Shown here piece after piece: positions 17,938 through 26,904 of a DNA stretch of 64,000 nt. Both the position numbers and the translations under genes were made by a program. Origin of the DNA: Aquamicrobium sp. LC103. Lineage in GTDB: Bacteria > Pseudomonadota > Alphaproteobacteria > Rhizobiales > Rhizobiaceae. The notes beneath the pieces were generated by a model. It made no database searches. It saw only the letters and a program-made list of their open reading frames with translations, and was not told where the DNA came from. Numbering within the stretch: the stretch's first letter is position 1; each line of letters starts with the position of its first letter. The stretch spans positions 62,001 through 126,000 of the forward strand of contig NZ_LBCQ02000008.1 of assembly GCF_001014615.2 (NCBI RefSeq), given 5' to 3'.

Positions 17938-18782
17938 GTTTGCAGCATATCGATCGGTCAGTGGTGATAGGCCCGCAGAACGGCAAGGCCGGCGAACGTC
18001 GGGAGTGGTTGCCAAGGACTCTGTCACGGGCTGGCGGGTTCCTCTCCCGCTACGGCCTGCTGTTGGCATTCCTGGTGCTGTGGCAGGTTTCGAGCCGCGC
18101 CGGCTGGCTCAATCCGGCGGTGTTTCCCCCGCTCGATGCCATTCTCGGAGCGCTGTGGCGAGGGATCGTCGGTGGAGCGCTGCTCGACGACATAGCGATC
18201 AGCCTGCAGCGTTCCGGCATAGCCTTCGCTGCCGCGGTTGCCGTGGCGATACCGCTCGGCCTGTTCATGGGGCAGGTGCGTGCCGTCGAAAGCGCGCTCG
18301 ATCCCATTCTTCAGCTTTTCCGCCAGACTTCCGCGCTCGCGCTCTATCCGGTGTTCATTCTGCTTCTCGGACTCGGCGAGGCATCCAAGGTGTTCGTCAT
18401 CTTCTGGGCGACGCTCTTTCCGCTTCTGCTCAACACGATCGGCGGTGTGAAGGAGGTCGATGCCAAGCTTATCGAAATGGCGCGCGTCTACGGGGCCTCG
18501 CGCCTTACGGTCTTCCGCCGCGTGGTGCTTCCGGGTGCGGTGCCGTCGATCTTCGTCGGCCTGCGGCTGAGCGCCACCACGGCCCTGTTGCTGTTGATCG
18601 CTTCGGAGATGATCGGAGCCAACAAGGGTGTGGGCTTCCAGGTGATGAACGCGCAGTATAATTTTCAGATCCCGCTGATGTTCGCGGCGATCGTCCTGCT
18701 CGCCTTCATGGGACTCTTCGCGAACTACGCGCTCGTCTTCCTGCAGCGGCGTCTCTGCCGCTGGAGCGAACCGGTCAACTGA
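17934..18782 (+). CDS. ABC transporter permease, sulfonate/nitrate/taurine type
   Basis: This 282-residue protein has six membrane segments and the BPD_transp_1 coupling loop EMARVYGASRLTVFRRVVLPGAVP (EAA motif), as in SsuC/TauC permeases. After a ~35-residue cytoplasmic lead it starts its first helix at YGLLLAFLVLWQV. The ATG at 17934 overlaps the preceding small ORF's stop (ATGA). It is the first of three adjacent transport genes (permease, binding protein, ATPase). The order, plus an FMN reductase gene at the end, suggests import of an organosulfonate or related compound rather than nitrate. Confidence 0.92.
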   Translation: MSLQHIDRSVVIGPQNGKAGERREWLPRTLSRAGGFLSRYGLLLAFLVLWQVSSRAGWLNPAVFPPLDAILGALWRGIVGGALLDDIAISLQRSGIAFAAAVAVAIPLGLFMGQVRAVESALDPILQLFRQTSALALYPVFILLLGLGEASKVFVIFWATLFPLLLNTIGGVKEVDAKLIEMARVYGASRLTVFRRVVLPGAVPSIFVGLRLSATTALLLLIASEMIGANKGVGFQVMNAQYNFQIPLMFAAIVLLAFMGLFANYALVFLQRRLCRWSEPVN

Positions 18783-18831
18783 CCGCTCCGGCCTTTTCGA
18801 AACGCTTATCACATCATCGAAGGACAGGATC

Positions 18832-19836
18832 ATGTCAATCACACTCCGCTCCGCCGGCATCGTGGCCCTCGTCGCCTGGAGCTTTCTCGTCGGCGGCCTT
18901 GCCGTTCCTGCCAATGCCGAGCCGACTGAAACCGTCACGCTGCGTTATCTCGCCAGCCGCGGCGGCATCTCGCCCCACGAGCTGGCCTATGAGCTGGGCT
19001 ATTTCGATGGACGCGGCGTCGAGCTTGAGAATGTCGGCTATGCCGGCGGCGGTCCGGAGTCGCTCTTCGGGCTCGCCTCGCGAAGCGTCGACATAGGCTC
19101 GGCGGCAACCTCGGCCGTCATCAACTCGATCGCCGGCGGCAACGACTTCGTCGCCGCCTACCCAACCAACGGCATCGACGAACAAGTGAAGAGCATCTTC
19201 TATGTGCTCGAGGACAGTCCCATCCGTTCGATCGCGGAGATCGCCGGAAAGACGATCGCGGTGAACACGCTCGGCGCGCATCTAGATTATACGGTTCGCG
19301 AGGCGCTGCACGGCGCAGGCCTGCCGCAGAACGCGGCCAATCTCGTCGTGGTGCCGGGCCCGCAGCTCGAACAAACGCTCCGTTCCAAGCAGATCGACAT
19401 TGCCGCGATGGGCTATTGGCAGTCCACCTTCAATGGGGTCCTCGTCGAGAACGGCGGAGTACGCGCCATCTTCGACGACATCGACGTGCTTGGCGAGATC
19501 GCAGGCGGCTTCGCCGTCCTGCGCCGCGATTTCGTCGAGGCGCATCCGCAGGCTGCGCGTCATTTCGTCGAGCAGTCGGCCAGGGCGGCCGACTGGGCGC
19601 GGGAAAACCCGGAGGAAGCCCGCGCCGAGCTCAAGCGCATTCTCGACGAGCGCGGGGAAAACGGAGAACTGGCCCAGCACTGGGTCGGCTTCGGCGTGCG
19701 CGAGGGGGCCCGCGCGACGGAGCGCGACCTCGATTTCTGGATCAAGGTGCTGGAGCGGGAAGGCAGCCTGCCTGAGGGCAGGTTCAAGGCCGCGGATCTC
19801 CTGTTCCAACCGGCCGACGCGACGTCCACGAACTAG
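18832..19836 (+). CDS. ABC transporter substrate-binding protein, SsuA/NrtT type
   Basis: This 334-residue protein has a Sec signal peptide (cleavage near ANAEPTE, residue ~29). It matches NMT1/SsuA-type binding proteins: TLRYLASRGGISPHELAYELGYFDGRGVELENV, AGKTIAVNTLGAHLDYTV and LDFWIKVL. The fold delivers aliphatic sulfonates, taurine or thiamine precursors to the membrane. The gene follows the permease by 49 bp and is nearly contiguous with the ATPase. The ligand cannot be assigned from sequence; the adjacent FMN reductase makes a sulfonate the best guess. Confidence 0.92.
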   Translation: MSITLRSAGIVALVAWSFLVGGLAVPANAEPTETVTLRYLASRGGISPHELAYELGYFDGRGVELENVGYAGGGPESLFGLASRSVDIGSAATSAVINSIAGGNDFVAAYPTNGIDEQVKSIFYVLEDSPIRSIAEIAGKTIAVNTLGAHLDYTVREALHGAGLPQNAANLVVVPGPQLEQTLRSKQIDIAAMGYWQSTFNGVLVENGGVRAIFDDIDVLGEIAGGFAVLRRDFVEAHPQAARHFVEQSARAADWARENPEEARAELKRILDERGENGELAQHWVGFGVREGARATERDLDFWIKVLEREGSLPEGRFKAADLLFQPADATSTN

Positions 19837-19845
19837 GTGCCGGAG

Positions 19846-20616
19846 ATGGTTTCGATAGATTTCGCCGGTCGCGGAGAGGTCACGATCCGCGAGCTCTCCA
19901 AATCCTTCGCGCTGAACGGCCGTTCGCTGACCGTCCTGAAGGGGCTGAACCTCGACATCCGCCCTGGCGAATGCCTCGTCATCGTCGGCGCGAGCGGATC
20001 CGGCAAGACAACGCTCCTACGCGTGCTCGCCGGCCTCGAAACGGCCGACGGCGGCGAGGTGCTGATCGACGGCAGGCCCATCCACGGCGTCGGCACGGAG
20101 CGCGCGGTGATCTTCCAGGAGCCGCGGCTGCTGCCTTGGCAGACCGTTCTCGGCAACGTCGCCTTCGGTCTCGAGGTGCGGGGTGAGTCCAAGGCGCAGG
20201 CTGAGGAGAAGGCGCGCGGCTACATCGCCCTCGTCGGGCTCGCCGACTTTGCCGACGCCTATCCGAGACAGCTTTCCGGCGGCATGGCGCAGCGGGTCGG
20301 CATTGCGCGGGCGTTGACGGTACAGCCGGAGATATTGCTGCTCGACGAGCCGCTGGGGGCGCTCGACGCGATGACCAAGATATCGATGCAGGAAGAGCTC
20401 GCGAGGATCTGGAGCGAGCAGGGGGTCACCATGATCATGGTCACGCACGATCTCGAGGAGGCGGTCTATCTGGCCGACAGGGTGCTGATCCTGCCCAGGG
20501 AGAAGGGGGCCGCAGCGCGCCTCGTCGAGATCGACCTTGCCCGCCCGCGCGACCGCAGCGAAGCCCGGTTCGTCCGGTATCGCGAGGAACTTCTGAGGGA
20601 ATTCGGTCTGCATTGA
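19846..20616 (+). CDS. ABC transporter ATP-binding protein, SsuB/TauB type
   Basis: This protein of about 256 residues has Walker A GASGSGKTTL, Q-loop region IFQEPRLLPW, the ABC signature LSGGMAQR, Walker B ILLLDEPLGALD and the switch His in VTHDLEEA. It energises the permease and binding protein encoded just upstream. A GTG at 19837, in frame, immediately follows the binding-protein stop and could equally be the start; neither has a convincing ribosome-binding site. Confidence 0.92.
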   Translation: MVSIDFAGRGEVTIRELSKSFALNGRSLTVLKGLNLDIRPGECLVIVGASGSGKTTLLRVLAGLETADGGEVLIDGRPIHGVGTERAVIFQEPRLLPWQTVLGNVAFGLEVRGESKAQAEEKARGYIALVGLADFADAYPRQLSGGMAQRVGIARALTVQPEILLLDEPLGALDAMTKISMQEELARIWSEQGVTMIMVTHDLEEAVYLADRVLILPREKGAAARLVEIDLARPRDRSEARFVRYREELLREFGLH

Positions 20617-20660
20617 GCAGGCGAATTCAGTTCTGACCACATCGAAGGGCATTGAGACTG

Positions 20661-21221
20661 ATGTCAGCCTATACAGTCGTCGGATTTTCCGGCAATTTCA
20701 CCCGCCCGTCCAAGACCAGGGGTTTCGTCGATCATGTGGTGCGCGAAGCCGCCGCGAGCCTCGGCTATTTCCCGTCAGTTTTCGACATACAGGATCTCGG
20801 CCCCTCTTTTCCGGGCGCGAAATCGCCCCGCGACCTCGACTCCCAGGCTGGCGCGATCATCGACAAGGTGGTGAGCGCCGATCTCCTGGTGATCGGCACC
20901 CCCACCTACAAGGGTAGCTACACCGGACTTTTCAAGCATTTCTTCGACCTGCTCGATCCATCCGCGCTGAAACGCAAGCCGGTGGTCCTGCTGGCCACCG
21001 GCGGAGGCGAGCGGCATTCGTTGATCGTCGAGCACCAGCTTCGGCCGTTGTTCGGCTTCTTCGAGGCCTTGGCCTTGCCCACAGCCGTCTATGCTTCGGA
21101 TCGGGACTTTTCGGAAGGAGTTCTCGTCTCCGAGACGATACAGGCAAGAGCATCCCAGGCGGTGGCCGAGGCAGGCTATGCGCTTTCCGGACGGGCTCAG
21201 CCGCGGATCGCAGCCGAGTAG
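20661..21221 (+). CDS. NAD(P)H-dependent FMN reductase, MsuE/SsuE type
   Basis: This 186-residue protein has a flavodoxin-like fold: VVGFSGNFTRPSKTR (flavin-phosphate loop), the GTPTYKGSYTGLFKHFFDLLD signature of the SsuE/MsuE subgroup, and a C-terminal LATGGGERHSLIVEHQLRPLF. These enzymes supply FMNH2 to two-component sulfonate monooxygenases. It lies 44 bp after the transporter ATPase gene on the same strand. No monooxygenase is present within the window, so its partner must be encoded elsewhere or has been lost. Confidence 0.88.
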   Translation: MSAYTVVGFSGNFTRPSKTRGFVDHVVREAAASLGYFPSVFDIQDLGPSFPGAKSPRDLDSQAGAIIDKVVSADLLVIGTPTYKGSYTGLFKHFFDLLDPSALKRKPVVLLATGGGERHSLIVEHQLRPLFGFFEALALPTAVYASDRDFSEGVLVSETIQARASQAVAEAGYALSGRAQPRIAAE

Positions 21222-21272
21222 AGCGGCATTCGAAATTCGACGTTTGACCGGCCGGGTGAGCCGAGCTTCGTC

Positions 21273-22172
21273 CTAGACTCTCAAGCCCTTGGTGAGCACC
21301 CGCTTTGCAAGGGACTCCGGCTTCGTTACGAAAGCCCTGGACAGAAAATACAGCGCCTTGGGGATGTCCCTGTTCTTCAATGCAAATCGGGTGGACAGAA
21401 GTTCCATCTCGTAGAGACGCGCCTTGCAGAACTTCCGGCCGTAGCCCTTGTAGGCGGCGCCGTATTTCTCGAAGATATAGGCGTTGCATTCCCTTATCTG
21501 CGCTGCGTCGCGGCCGATGTCGGACTTGTGGTAGACACACAAGGGATCGCGGGTGTCGGGCGACACGATCCGTCCGCCACTGAGCGCGAAGCGAAGGAAA
21601 AAGTCCAGGTCCTGCAATCGCGGAAGCCGCTCGTCGAACCATCCGACATTCTTGAAGGCGGTTGCCGGTGCCAGCAATGTCCACAGATACGCTCTCAGGT
21701 CGCGCCCGACCATCAGGGCGCGAACCTGGTCCTGCTCGGTTTTCTGAGCGCATTTACGCGCGCGGGCGCCCGTCCATTTCCAGTCATAGTTGCAGGTGAC
21801 CCAGACGAAATCATCGCCGGACTGGCAAACCTCGTCGAGTTTGGAAACCTGCCAGGAAAGCTTCTCGGGATACCATTCGTCGCCGGCGTCGAGCCAGGCG
21901 ACCAAGGGGCTTTCGATTGCATCGAGAAGGACGTTTCTGGTGTATGGTCGCCCTTTGTTCTCGGGATTTTCGAGCAGCGTTACTTCCAGCGGATATCCCT
22001 CGGCCAGCTCGTGGAGCCCGCGCCGTGTCTCTTGTGATGAGCCGTCGTCGGCAATCACCACCCTTATCGCGCCGGACCAATCCTGCCGGTGGATCGACCG
22101 CAGGGACAAGACGAGCCCTTCCAGATCGTTGTAATGGGGAATCAGCACGTCGATTCGCTGCTTGTCGAGCAT
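21273..22172 (-). CDS. Family 2 glycosyltransferase
   Basis: This 299-residue GT-A protein opens with DVLIPHYNDLEGLVLSLRSI, has the nucleotide-binding VVIADDGSS, the metal-binding LDAGDEWYP, and the acceptor-side LPRLQDLDFFLRFALSG. There is no membrane anchor. It would transfer a sugar from a nucleotide donor to a surface glycan or lipid. It stands alone: its neighbours are unrelated transporters and no other glycan gene is near. It also uses more AT-rich codons than its surroundings, so acquisition by transfer is possible. It converges on the FMN reductase gene (51-bp gap). Confidence 0.9.
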   Translation of the reverse strand: MLDKQRIDVLIPHYNDLEGLVLSLRSIHRQDWSGAIRVVIADDGSSQETRRGLHELAEGYPLEVTLLENPENKGRPYTRNVLLDAIESPLVAWLDAGDEWYPEKLSWQVSKLDEVCQSGDDFVWVTCNYDWKWTGARARKCAQKTEQDQVRALMVGRDLRAYLWTLLAPATAFKNVGWFDERLPRLQDLDFFLRFALSGGRIVSPDTRDPLCVYHKSDIGRDAAQIRECNAYIFEKYGAAYKGYGRKFCKARLYEMELLSTRFALKNRDIPKALYFLSRAFVTKPESLAKRVLTKGLRV

Positions 22173-22501
22173 AGGGAGGCAACCCTTTCAGTGACCTCGA
22201 TCCTCCGCGCCGAATGAACTAACCCGTAATTCAGCGACGTTGGCCGGTCCGTTCTCCTCATAGCTTCTCGTGAGATCGCTACCGTGCGCCGGTCGATTGG
22301 AACTCGCCGACGCAGGCACCCCGCCCTCGCGTTCAACTAAAAGCCCGTTAGCACCTGTCTCTTACGAACTCATCGGTGTCGCTGCAATCAGAAAAGCCAA
22401 TGGCAGCATTCGCGAACATTCGTACCGCGCAAGAAAGAATACTTTATGACGGGCTGCGGATCTGTAAGCCCGCCGCATTCAACGGCGGCAAAATCCGCGA
22501 T
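22173..22501. other. 329-bp intergenic region without a recognisable gene
   Basis: Upstream of the glycosyltransferase and downstream of the DUF1537 kinase I see no convincing ORF. It contains CTGTCTCTTA at about 22354-22363, a ten-base match to IS4/Tn5-type ends but with no partner repeat, and a short 6-bp stem (CGGGCT/AGCCCG) close to the kinase stop. Its base composition is lower in GC than the genes. Confidence 0.4.
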
Positions 22502-23791
22502 TCAGCCGACGGAGGCCGAAGCAAATCGATCGAATATCGTCTCCGAGCCGACCTGACCGCCCTTGAGCATCAGCCGCATCTTGTCGCGGCCCGGGACGAG
22601 CGAACTGGCGATGCAGATCGCGACGCCGGCATCGAGCTGTTGTTCGAAGGCGAGGCTCGTAAAGCCGAGATGCCGGACCAAGATGCTGGACGTGTCGCCG
22701 CCGGCTATGCCCAGGGCGGCCACCGTCTCGCGGTCGAGAATGGCGGAAACCAGCTCGGCCAGCCGGCGCGACAACTCCACCCCGCTGGCATCATAGCGCT
22801 CGCGTGGCGCAAGATGGACCAGCAGGTTCGCGCCGCTGCCCAGCACCGCCGCGCAGCGCCCGGCAAGGCTGGCGATGGAAGGATCGTCCAGGAGATCGCT
22901 CGCGGTGACCGCGATGCGCGTGAACCGGCGGGCGGCATCGACCTGCCCGGCGGTTACCTCCGACCGACTTCCCGCGACGATCAGGCACCGCCCCGTCGAG
23001 CGAATGCCGGGTTCCTCGGGAGCGGGCCCTTCATGCCGGCCGGCCGATCCTGACAACGCCTCCGCGACGCTGCTGGCGCCGACGATCAACACCGGTCTCC
23101 GGTCGGCTTGAAATGCTCTCAACGCGGCGCCGATCGTCTCGAGGTCGTGCTGGTTCAGCACGTCGAATAGAACTCCGCCCGGCACGGTCTTGCCGCCTGA
23201 AAGCCTTTCTGCCAATTCCGACGCGCCGCCGGCCAGCGCGGGAAAGGCTTCGAGGCGGAGATCGGCGAGCCCCTGCGCGGCCAGATGGAGACGCAAATCC
23301 GCTTCGCCCATCGGCGTGATCGGATGATCGCGCATAACCGGGTGCCGGTCGATGCGGTGGACCCCTCCGTCCGGACCCCGGGCGAAGAGGGTCGCGAAGG
23401 CGCAATAGCGTCCGAGGCTCGGCTGGCCGCCGATGATGGCGACCAAAGCCGGATCGAGATGCCGCCGCAAGGTTGCGACTGCCGCTCCGATGCTTCCGGT
23501 CCCGGGACTGGAATCGAAGGTGGAGCACACCTTGTAATGGACGAAGCGCGGCGACAGAGCCTTTATCAGCGGCGCCAGCCTGTCGACCCGGTCGGTGATC
23601 TCGCCAGCCGGTAGTGCCCTCAGCTCGGTGGCGATGCCGACGGCGTCCAGTCCTTCCTCGTCGAGCGCGGATGGATCCGGCGGGTCGAGGAAAAGTCGCG
23701 CGCGCCGACCAGCGCGCGCCAGCGTCGCCAACGTGTCTGAGGCGCCGGTGAAGTCGTCGCCAACGAAGACATATTCGACGCCTCCGCTCAC
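22502..23791 (-). CDS. Four-carbon acid-sugar kinase (DUF1537), OiaK/OtnK-like
   Basis: This 429-residue protein has the two-domain DUF1537 layout. N-terminal: YVFVGDDFTGASDTLATLA (the GDDxTGA motif), HYKVCSTFDSSPGTGSIG and IIGGQPSLGRY. C-terminal nucleotide-binding: VAGSRSEVT, DRETVAALGIAGGDTSS and PGRDKMRLMLKGGQVGSETIF. Family members phosphorylate 3-oxo-tetronates or 3-oxo-isoapionate. I chose the GTG at 23791 since it starts 4 bp after the RuBisCO-like gene's stop; the open frame upstream to 23854 overlaps that gene. Pairing with a RuBisCO-like protein points to 3-oxo-isoapionate kinase (OiaK) of D-apionate catabolism. That assignment is inference. Confidence 0.85.
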   Translation of the reverse strand: MSGGVEYVFVGDDFTGASDTLATLARAGRRARLFLDPPDPSALDEEGLDAVGIATELRALPAGEITDRVDRLAPLIKALSPRFVHYKVCSTFDSSPGTGSIGAAVATLRRHLDPALVAIIGGQPSLGRYCAFATLFARGPDGGVHRIDRHPVMRDHPITPMGEADLRLHLAAQGLADLRLEAFPALAGGASELAERLSGGKTVPGGVLFDVLNQHDLETIGAALRAFQADRRPVLIVGASSVAEALSGSAGRHEGPAPEEPGIRSTGRCLIVAGSRSEVTAGQVDAARRFTRIAVTASDLLDDPSIASLAGRCAAVLGSGANLLVHLAPRERYDASGVELSRRLAELVSAILDRETVAALGIAGGDTSSILVRHLGFTSLAFEQQLDAGVAICIASSLVPGRDKMRLMLKGGQVGSETIFDRFASASVG

Positions 23792-23795
23792 GGGA

Positions 23796-25070
23796 TCAGT
23801 TCCCGAAGAAGTCGAGCGCTGCCCGCAGCTCGGGACGGCTTTCGGCCGCGTCACTCAGCGCCGTTCCTTCCGCCGTCGCCTCATAGGCCTGGCGCAGGCT
23901 CGCTATGCCCGCGGCCGGTCCGTGCGGATGGGCGAGGATGCCCCCGCCGGCAAGAAACATGAAATCGGCCGAGCCGATGGCATTGATCGTCGTCGGCAGG
24001 GTTCCCGCCCATTGGCCGGAGGAGAAGACCGGCAGCACCGCATCGTCGGTATCTTGCGCGTCGACGGCGAGCGGGCGAAGGCAGCGTTGCGCGGCCGTTT
24101 TCACTTCCTCGGCGGCATCGGAGAACTTCCCGCCGATGCCGTGGACGTGCATGTGATCGATGCCTGCCAGGCGGTAGAGCGCCTGATAGGCGTCAAAGCC
24201 TATCCCGAGCGCCGGATGACGGGCGAAGGCACCGTAGCCGTTGCGGTGGCCATGCAGCGCGAGCGGCGTCGAGCGACGCAACGTCTGAATGGCGGAGAGC
24301 CCGCACCAGTTGAGGCTCGCCATCACGCACGAACCGCCCTCGCGCTCGACGAGATCGGCGTGGCGGCGCATTGCGTCCGTCTCGTCGGTGATGTTGAAGG
24401 CAATCATGACGTCGCGCCCGTTTCGCTCGCGATAGGCGCGTACCTTCTCCATCACGGCAGGCACGCGCTGTGCGAGCGGCGCATGGTCGGGATCGGCGCA
24501 GATTTCGTCGTCCTTGATGAAGTCGACGCCGGCCTCGCAAAGCTGCGCGACGAGCTGGGCGATCTCATCGGCCGACATGCCGACATTCGGCTTGATGATC
24601 GTGCCGAAGAGGGGGCGGTCATAAACGCCGAGGCGCTCGCGGGTACCGCCGACGCCGAGCCGCGGCATCTCGAACCGCTGTCGATAGGCTTCCGGCAGGT
24701 TCACAGCCAGCAGACGAAGCCCGGTCACCTCGCCGAGATCGTAGAGATTTCCGGCCACCGTAGCGGCCAGCGTCGGCAGGTTCGCTGCCATATTGGCCGT
24801 AGGAAACGCAATTCTCACCTGCGCGCGCCGCCATGGGCCGGAAATCTGCTTCCGTTCGAGATAGGCGCTTGCGAGCGTCGGGGAGGGCAGTGCTTCGACT
24901 TCCTCCACCGAAAGAACCTCTGCGGCGGCGCGCGCGCGCAACGCGTCGGTCTCGCCGGCGACCTTGACGAAAGTGCCACTGCTCTGCTCGCCGGCCATGA
25001 TCTCGGCGACCTTCGTGGGGTCGAGCGGCGTCTCCAACAGGTAGGTTGCCGTGATCGTTTCGGATTTCAT
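23796..25070 (-). CDS. RuBisCO-like protein, OiaX/OiaT-like
   Basis: This 424-residue form-IV RuBisCO homologue keeps key features. They are LFGTIIKPNVGM (active-site Lys), the metal triad DFIKDDE (Lys carbamylated in true RuBisCO, with Asp and Glu) and HMHVHGIGGKFSD (a Lys near loop 6), followed by GGGILAHPHGPAAG. The N-terminal loops that close the RuBisCO site differ, so CO2 fixation is not expected. Together with the kinase downstream, it fits the 3-oxo-isoapionate-4-phosphate decarboxylase (OiaX) or transcarboxylase/hydrolase (OiaT) described for D-apionate catabolism. I cannot decide between the two from sequence alone. A 5-enolpyruvate-type methionine-salvage role is less likely because no mtn genes are near. 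Confidence 0.9.
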   Translation of the reverse strand: MKSETITATYLLETPLDPTKVAEIMAGEQSSGTFVKVAGETDALRARAAAEVLSVEEVEALPSPTLASAYLERKQISGPWRRAQVRIAFPTANMAANLPTLAATVAGNLYDLGEVTGLRLLAVNLPEAYRQRFEMPRLGVGGTRERLGVYDRPLFGTIIKPNVGMSADEIAQLVAQLCEAGVDFIKDDEICADPDHAPLAQRVPAVMEKVRAYRERNGRDVMIAFNITDETDAMRRHADLVEREGGSCVMASLNWCGLSAIQTLRRSTPLALHGHRNGYGAFARHPALGIGFDAYQALYRLAGIDHMHVHGIGGKFSDAAEEVKTAAQRCLRPLAVDAQDTDDAVLPVFSSGQWAGTLPTTINAIGSADFMFLAGGGILAHPHGPAAGIASLRQAYEATAEGTALSDAAESRPELRAALDFFGN

Positions 25071-25077
25071 GGCAGCC

Positions 25078-25617
25078 TCAGATCGAGGAAAGATCGGGGA
25101 AGGGGCGGACCGGATCGCTGCCGTCCCAGTTTTGAGAGGCTTCGCGGATCATGTCGAACATGCGCCCCTTGGGACCCATGACCTCGGACAGCTCGATGAC
25201 GGTGCCGGGATGGGCTTCGCGGTCGAAATAGACGAAACGTCCGTTGGCGCCGACCTTGCCGCTCATCTTCTGGCGAAAGCCTTCGGCTTCCATGCGGGCG
25301 AGGTCGCGGTCGTAGTCCTGCGTCCAGTAGGCCACGTGCTGGAGGCCGCGGTGCCCTGCCAGCATGAAGTCGCGATACATGGACGGCGCGTCGTTGCGGG
25401 TCTGGATCAGCTCGACCTGGATGAATCCGCTGTTGGCGAGCGCTACGGAATTGTGCACCTCATGGGCCTCGCCCTCGTAGCGGTAATCCTCGATGGGCAC
25501 CTTCGGATTGTAGAACCAAGGGCCGACACCCATCACCTCGTGCCAATGGGCCATCGCATCCTCTATGTCGTCGACCACATAGCCGAGCTGGCGGATTGCG
25601 CCGAGAAGCCTGCTCAT
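25078..25617 (-). CDS. VOC-family (glyoxalase-like) metalloprotein
   Basis: This 179-residue protein has paired beta-alpha-beta-beta-beta VOC modules. It starts with QLGYVVDDIEDAMAHWHEVMGVGPWFY; putative metal ligands occur in AMAHWHE, GLQHVAYWTQDY and PGTVIELSE. The C-terminal tail (MGPKGRMFDMIREASQNWDG) is typical of VOC proteins annotated as methylmalonyl-CoA-epimerase-like or glyoxalase. It is in an operon with the RuBisCO-like and TRAP genes (7-8 bp gaps), so it likely performs an isomerisation or hydrolysis step on the same sugar acid. The exact reaction is unknown. AAGGAACAG precedes the ATG. Confidence 0.85.
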   Translation of the reverse strand: MSRLLGAIRQLGYVVDDIEDAMAHWHEVMGVGPWFYNPKVPIEDYRYEGEAHEVHNSVALANSGFIQVELIQTRNDAPSMYRDFMLAGHRGLQHVAYWTQDYDRDLARMEAEGFRQKMSGKVGANGRFVYFDREAHPGTVIELSEVMGPKGRMFDMIREASQNWDGSDPVRPFPDLSSI

Positions 25618-25626
25618 ATCTGTTCC

Positions 25627-26904
25627 TTACTGTGCGAGATAGTTTGGCAGCCAGGTCGAAATCGCCGGGAAGAGCGTTACGGCCAGGAGCGAAAGCAGAA
25701 GCGGTATGAAGAAGGGAAGCACGCCGCGAATGACCGCATGCACCGGCATCTTGGCGACGATCGACACCATGTAGAGGCTCATCCCGACAGGCGGCGTGAG
25801 AAGACCGATCATCAGATTGAGGACGAACACGATGCCGAGCTGCAGCGGGTCGACACCGGCTGCATGGAGCGCGGGAGCGATGATCGGCGCAATGATCAGG
25901 ATCGCGGCGATCGATTCGAGGAACATCCCAACGACCAGAAGCAGAAGGTTTACGAGAAGCAGGAGGACGAGCGGATTGTCACTCAATCCGAGCAGGAAGC
26001 CGCTCGCGGATGCGGGCACGCGATCGAGCGTGAGAATCCAGGCAAAGACCGCGGCGGTCGAGACGATGAAGAGGATTCCCGCCGTCGCCTCCACGGTTTC
26101 GCGCAAGCTCTCCCACAATGCCCGGAACGTCAGCGTGCGGTAGATGCCGAAACCGATCACAAGTGCATAGGCGACCGTTACGCCCGCCACTTCCGTCGGC
26201 CCGAAATAGCCGCCGATCAGACCGCCGATCAGCAGGATCGGTGCGAGCAGGGCGGGAAGGGAGACGACTGCCTTCTTGGCCACGGCGCGGATGGAGGGCG
26301 AAACGTCGTCGCGCGGAAGCTTGTATATCCGCGCCATGACGGCGACCTGGATCATCAGGAACAGGGTGATCAGCAGCGCGGGTATGATGCCCGCAAGCAG
26401 CAGATTGACCGTCGAGACGTTGGTGACGCTGGCATAGATGATGATCGGGATCGACGGCGGAAAGATCGGCCCGATCGTCGCCGCGGCGATGGTAATGCCC
26501 GCGCCGAATTTCTTCGTGTATCCCTGGCCCGTCATCTGGTCGATCTGGATTTTTCCCAGCGCGCCGATGTCGGCAAGCGCTGCGCCCGAAACGCCGGAGA
26601 AGATCAGGCTGACGAGGATCGAGACCTGGGCGACCGCGCCCCTGATGCGGCCGACGAGCAGGCGTACGAGATCGAAGATGTGGTTGGTGACGCCCATCGC
26701 CGTCAGCAGGCTTGCCGCGAGGATGAAGAGCGGCACTGCGAGCAGTGGCGTCGAGTCGAGCGCGTTTACCGCACGCTGCGCAAGGACGTTGAGCGGAAGG
26801 TCGTAGGCGAGGATCACGACCGCCGAGGAAAGCCCGAGCGCGATGGCCACGGGCGCGCCGACGGCAAGCGCCGCCAGGAAGAGAAGGACGAGTATCAGGC
26901 TCAT
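25627..26904 (-). CDS. dctM: TRAP transporter large permease (DctM)
   Basis: This 425-residue protein has ~12 hydrophobic segments and DctM hallmarks: SAVVILAYDLPLNVLAQRAVN, AILTAMGVT-like SLLTAMGVTNHIFDL, the GTFLESIAA-like MFLESIAAILIIAPI and the terminal LLTPPVGMSLYMVS. The ATG at 26904 overlaps the DctQ stop as ATGA. It moves the substrate across the inner membrane using the sodium gradient. The longer open frame extending to 27435 is the out-of-phase shadow of DctQ. Confidence 0.95.
   Translation of the reverse strand: MSLILVLLFLAALAVGAPVAIALGLSSAVVILAYDLPLNVLAQRAVNALDSTPLLAVPLFILAASLLTAMGVTNHIFDLVRLLVGRIRGAVAQVSILVSLIFSGVSGAALADIGALGKIQIDQMTGQGYTKKFGAGITIAAATIGPIFPPSIPIIIYASVTNVSTVNLLLAGIIPALLITLFLMIQVAVMARIYKLPRDDVSPSIRAVAKKAVVSLPALLAPILLIGGLIGGYFGPTEVAGVTVAYALVIGFGIYRTLTFRALWESLRETVEATAGILFIVSTAAVFAWILTLDRVPASASGFLLGLSDNPLVLLLLVNLLLLVVGMFLESIAAILIIAPIIAPALHAAGVDPLQLGIVFVLNLMIGLLTPPVGMSLYMVSIVAKMPVHAVIRGVLPFFIPLLLSLLAVTLFPAISTWLPNYLAQ

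Noticed and set aside
22354-22363. CTGTCTCTTA resembling the outer bases of Tn5/IS50-type ends
   Set aside because: Only ten bases match, the sequence after it diverges, and no inverted partner or transposase is nearby.
22452-22474. Short stem near the DUF1537 kinase stop that could be a terminator or tRNA fragment
   Set aside because: Six-bp stem with an 11-base loop, no T-run, and none of the tRNA arms or conserved bases.
23796-25070. Carbon-fixing RuBisCO
   Set aside because: Loops closing the active site differ, no small subunit, PRK or other Calvin-cycle gene is present, and the partner is a DUF1537 kinase.
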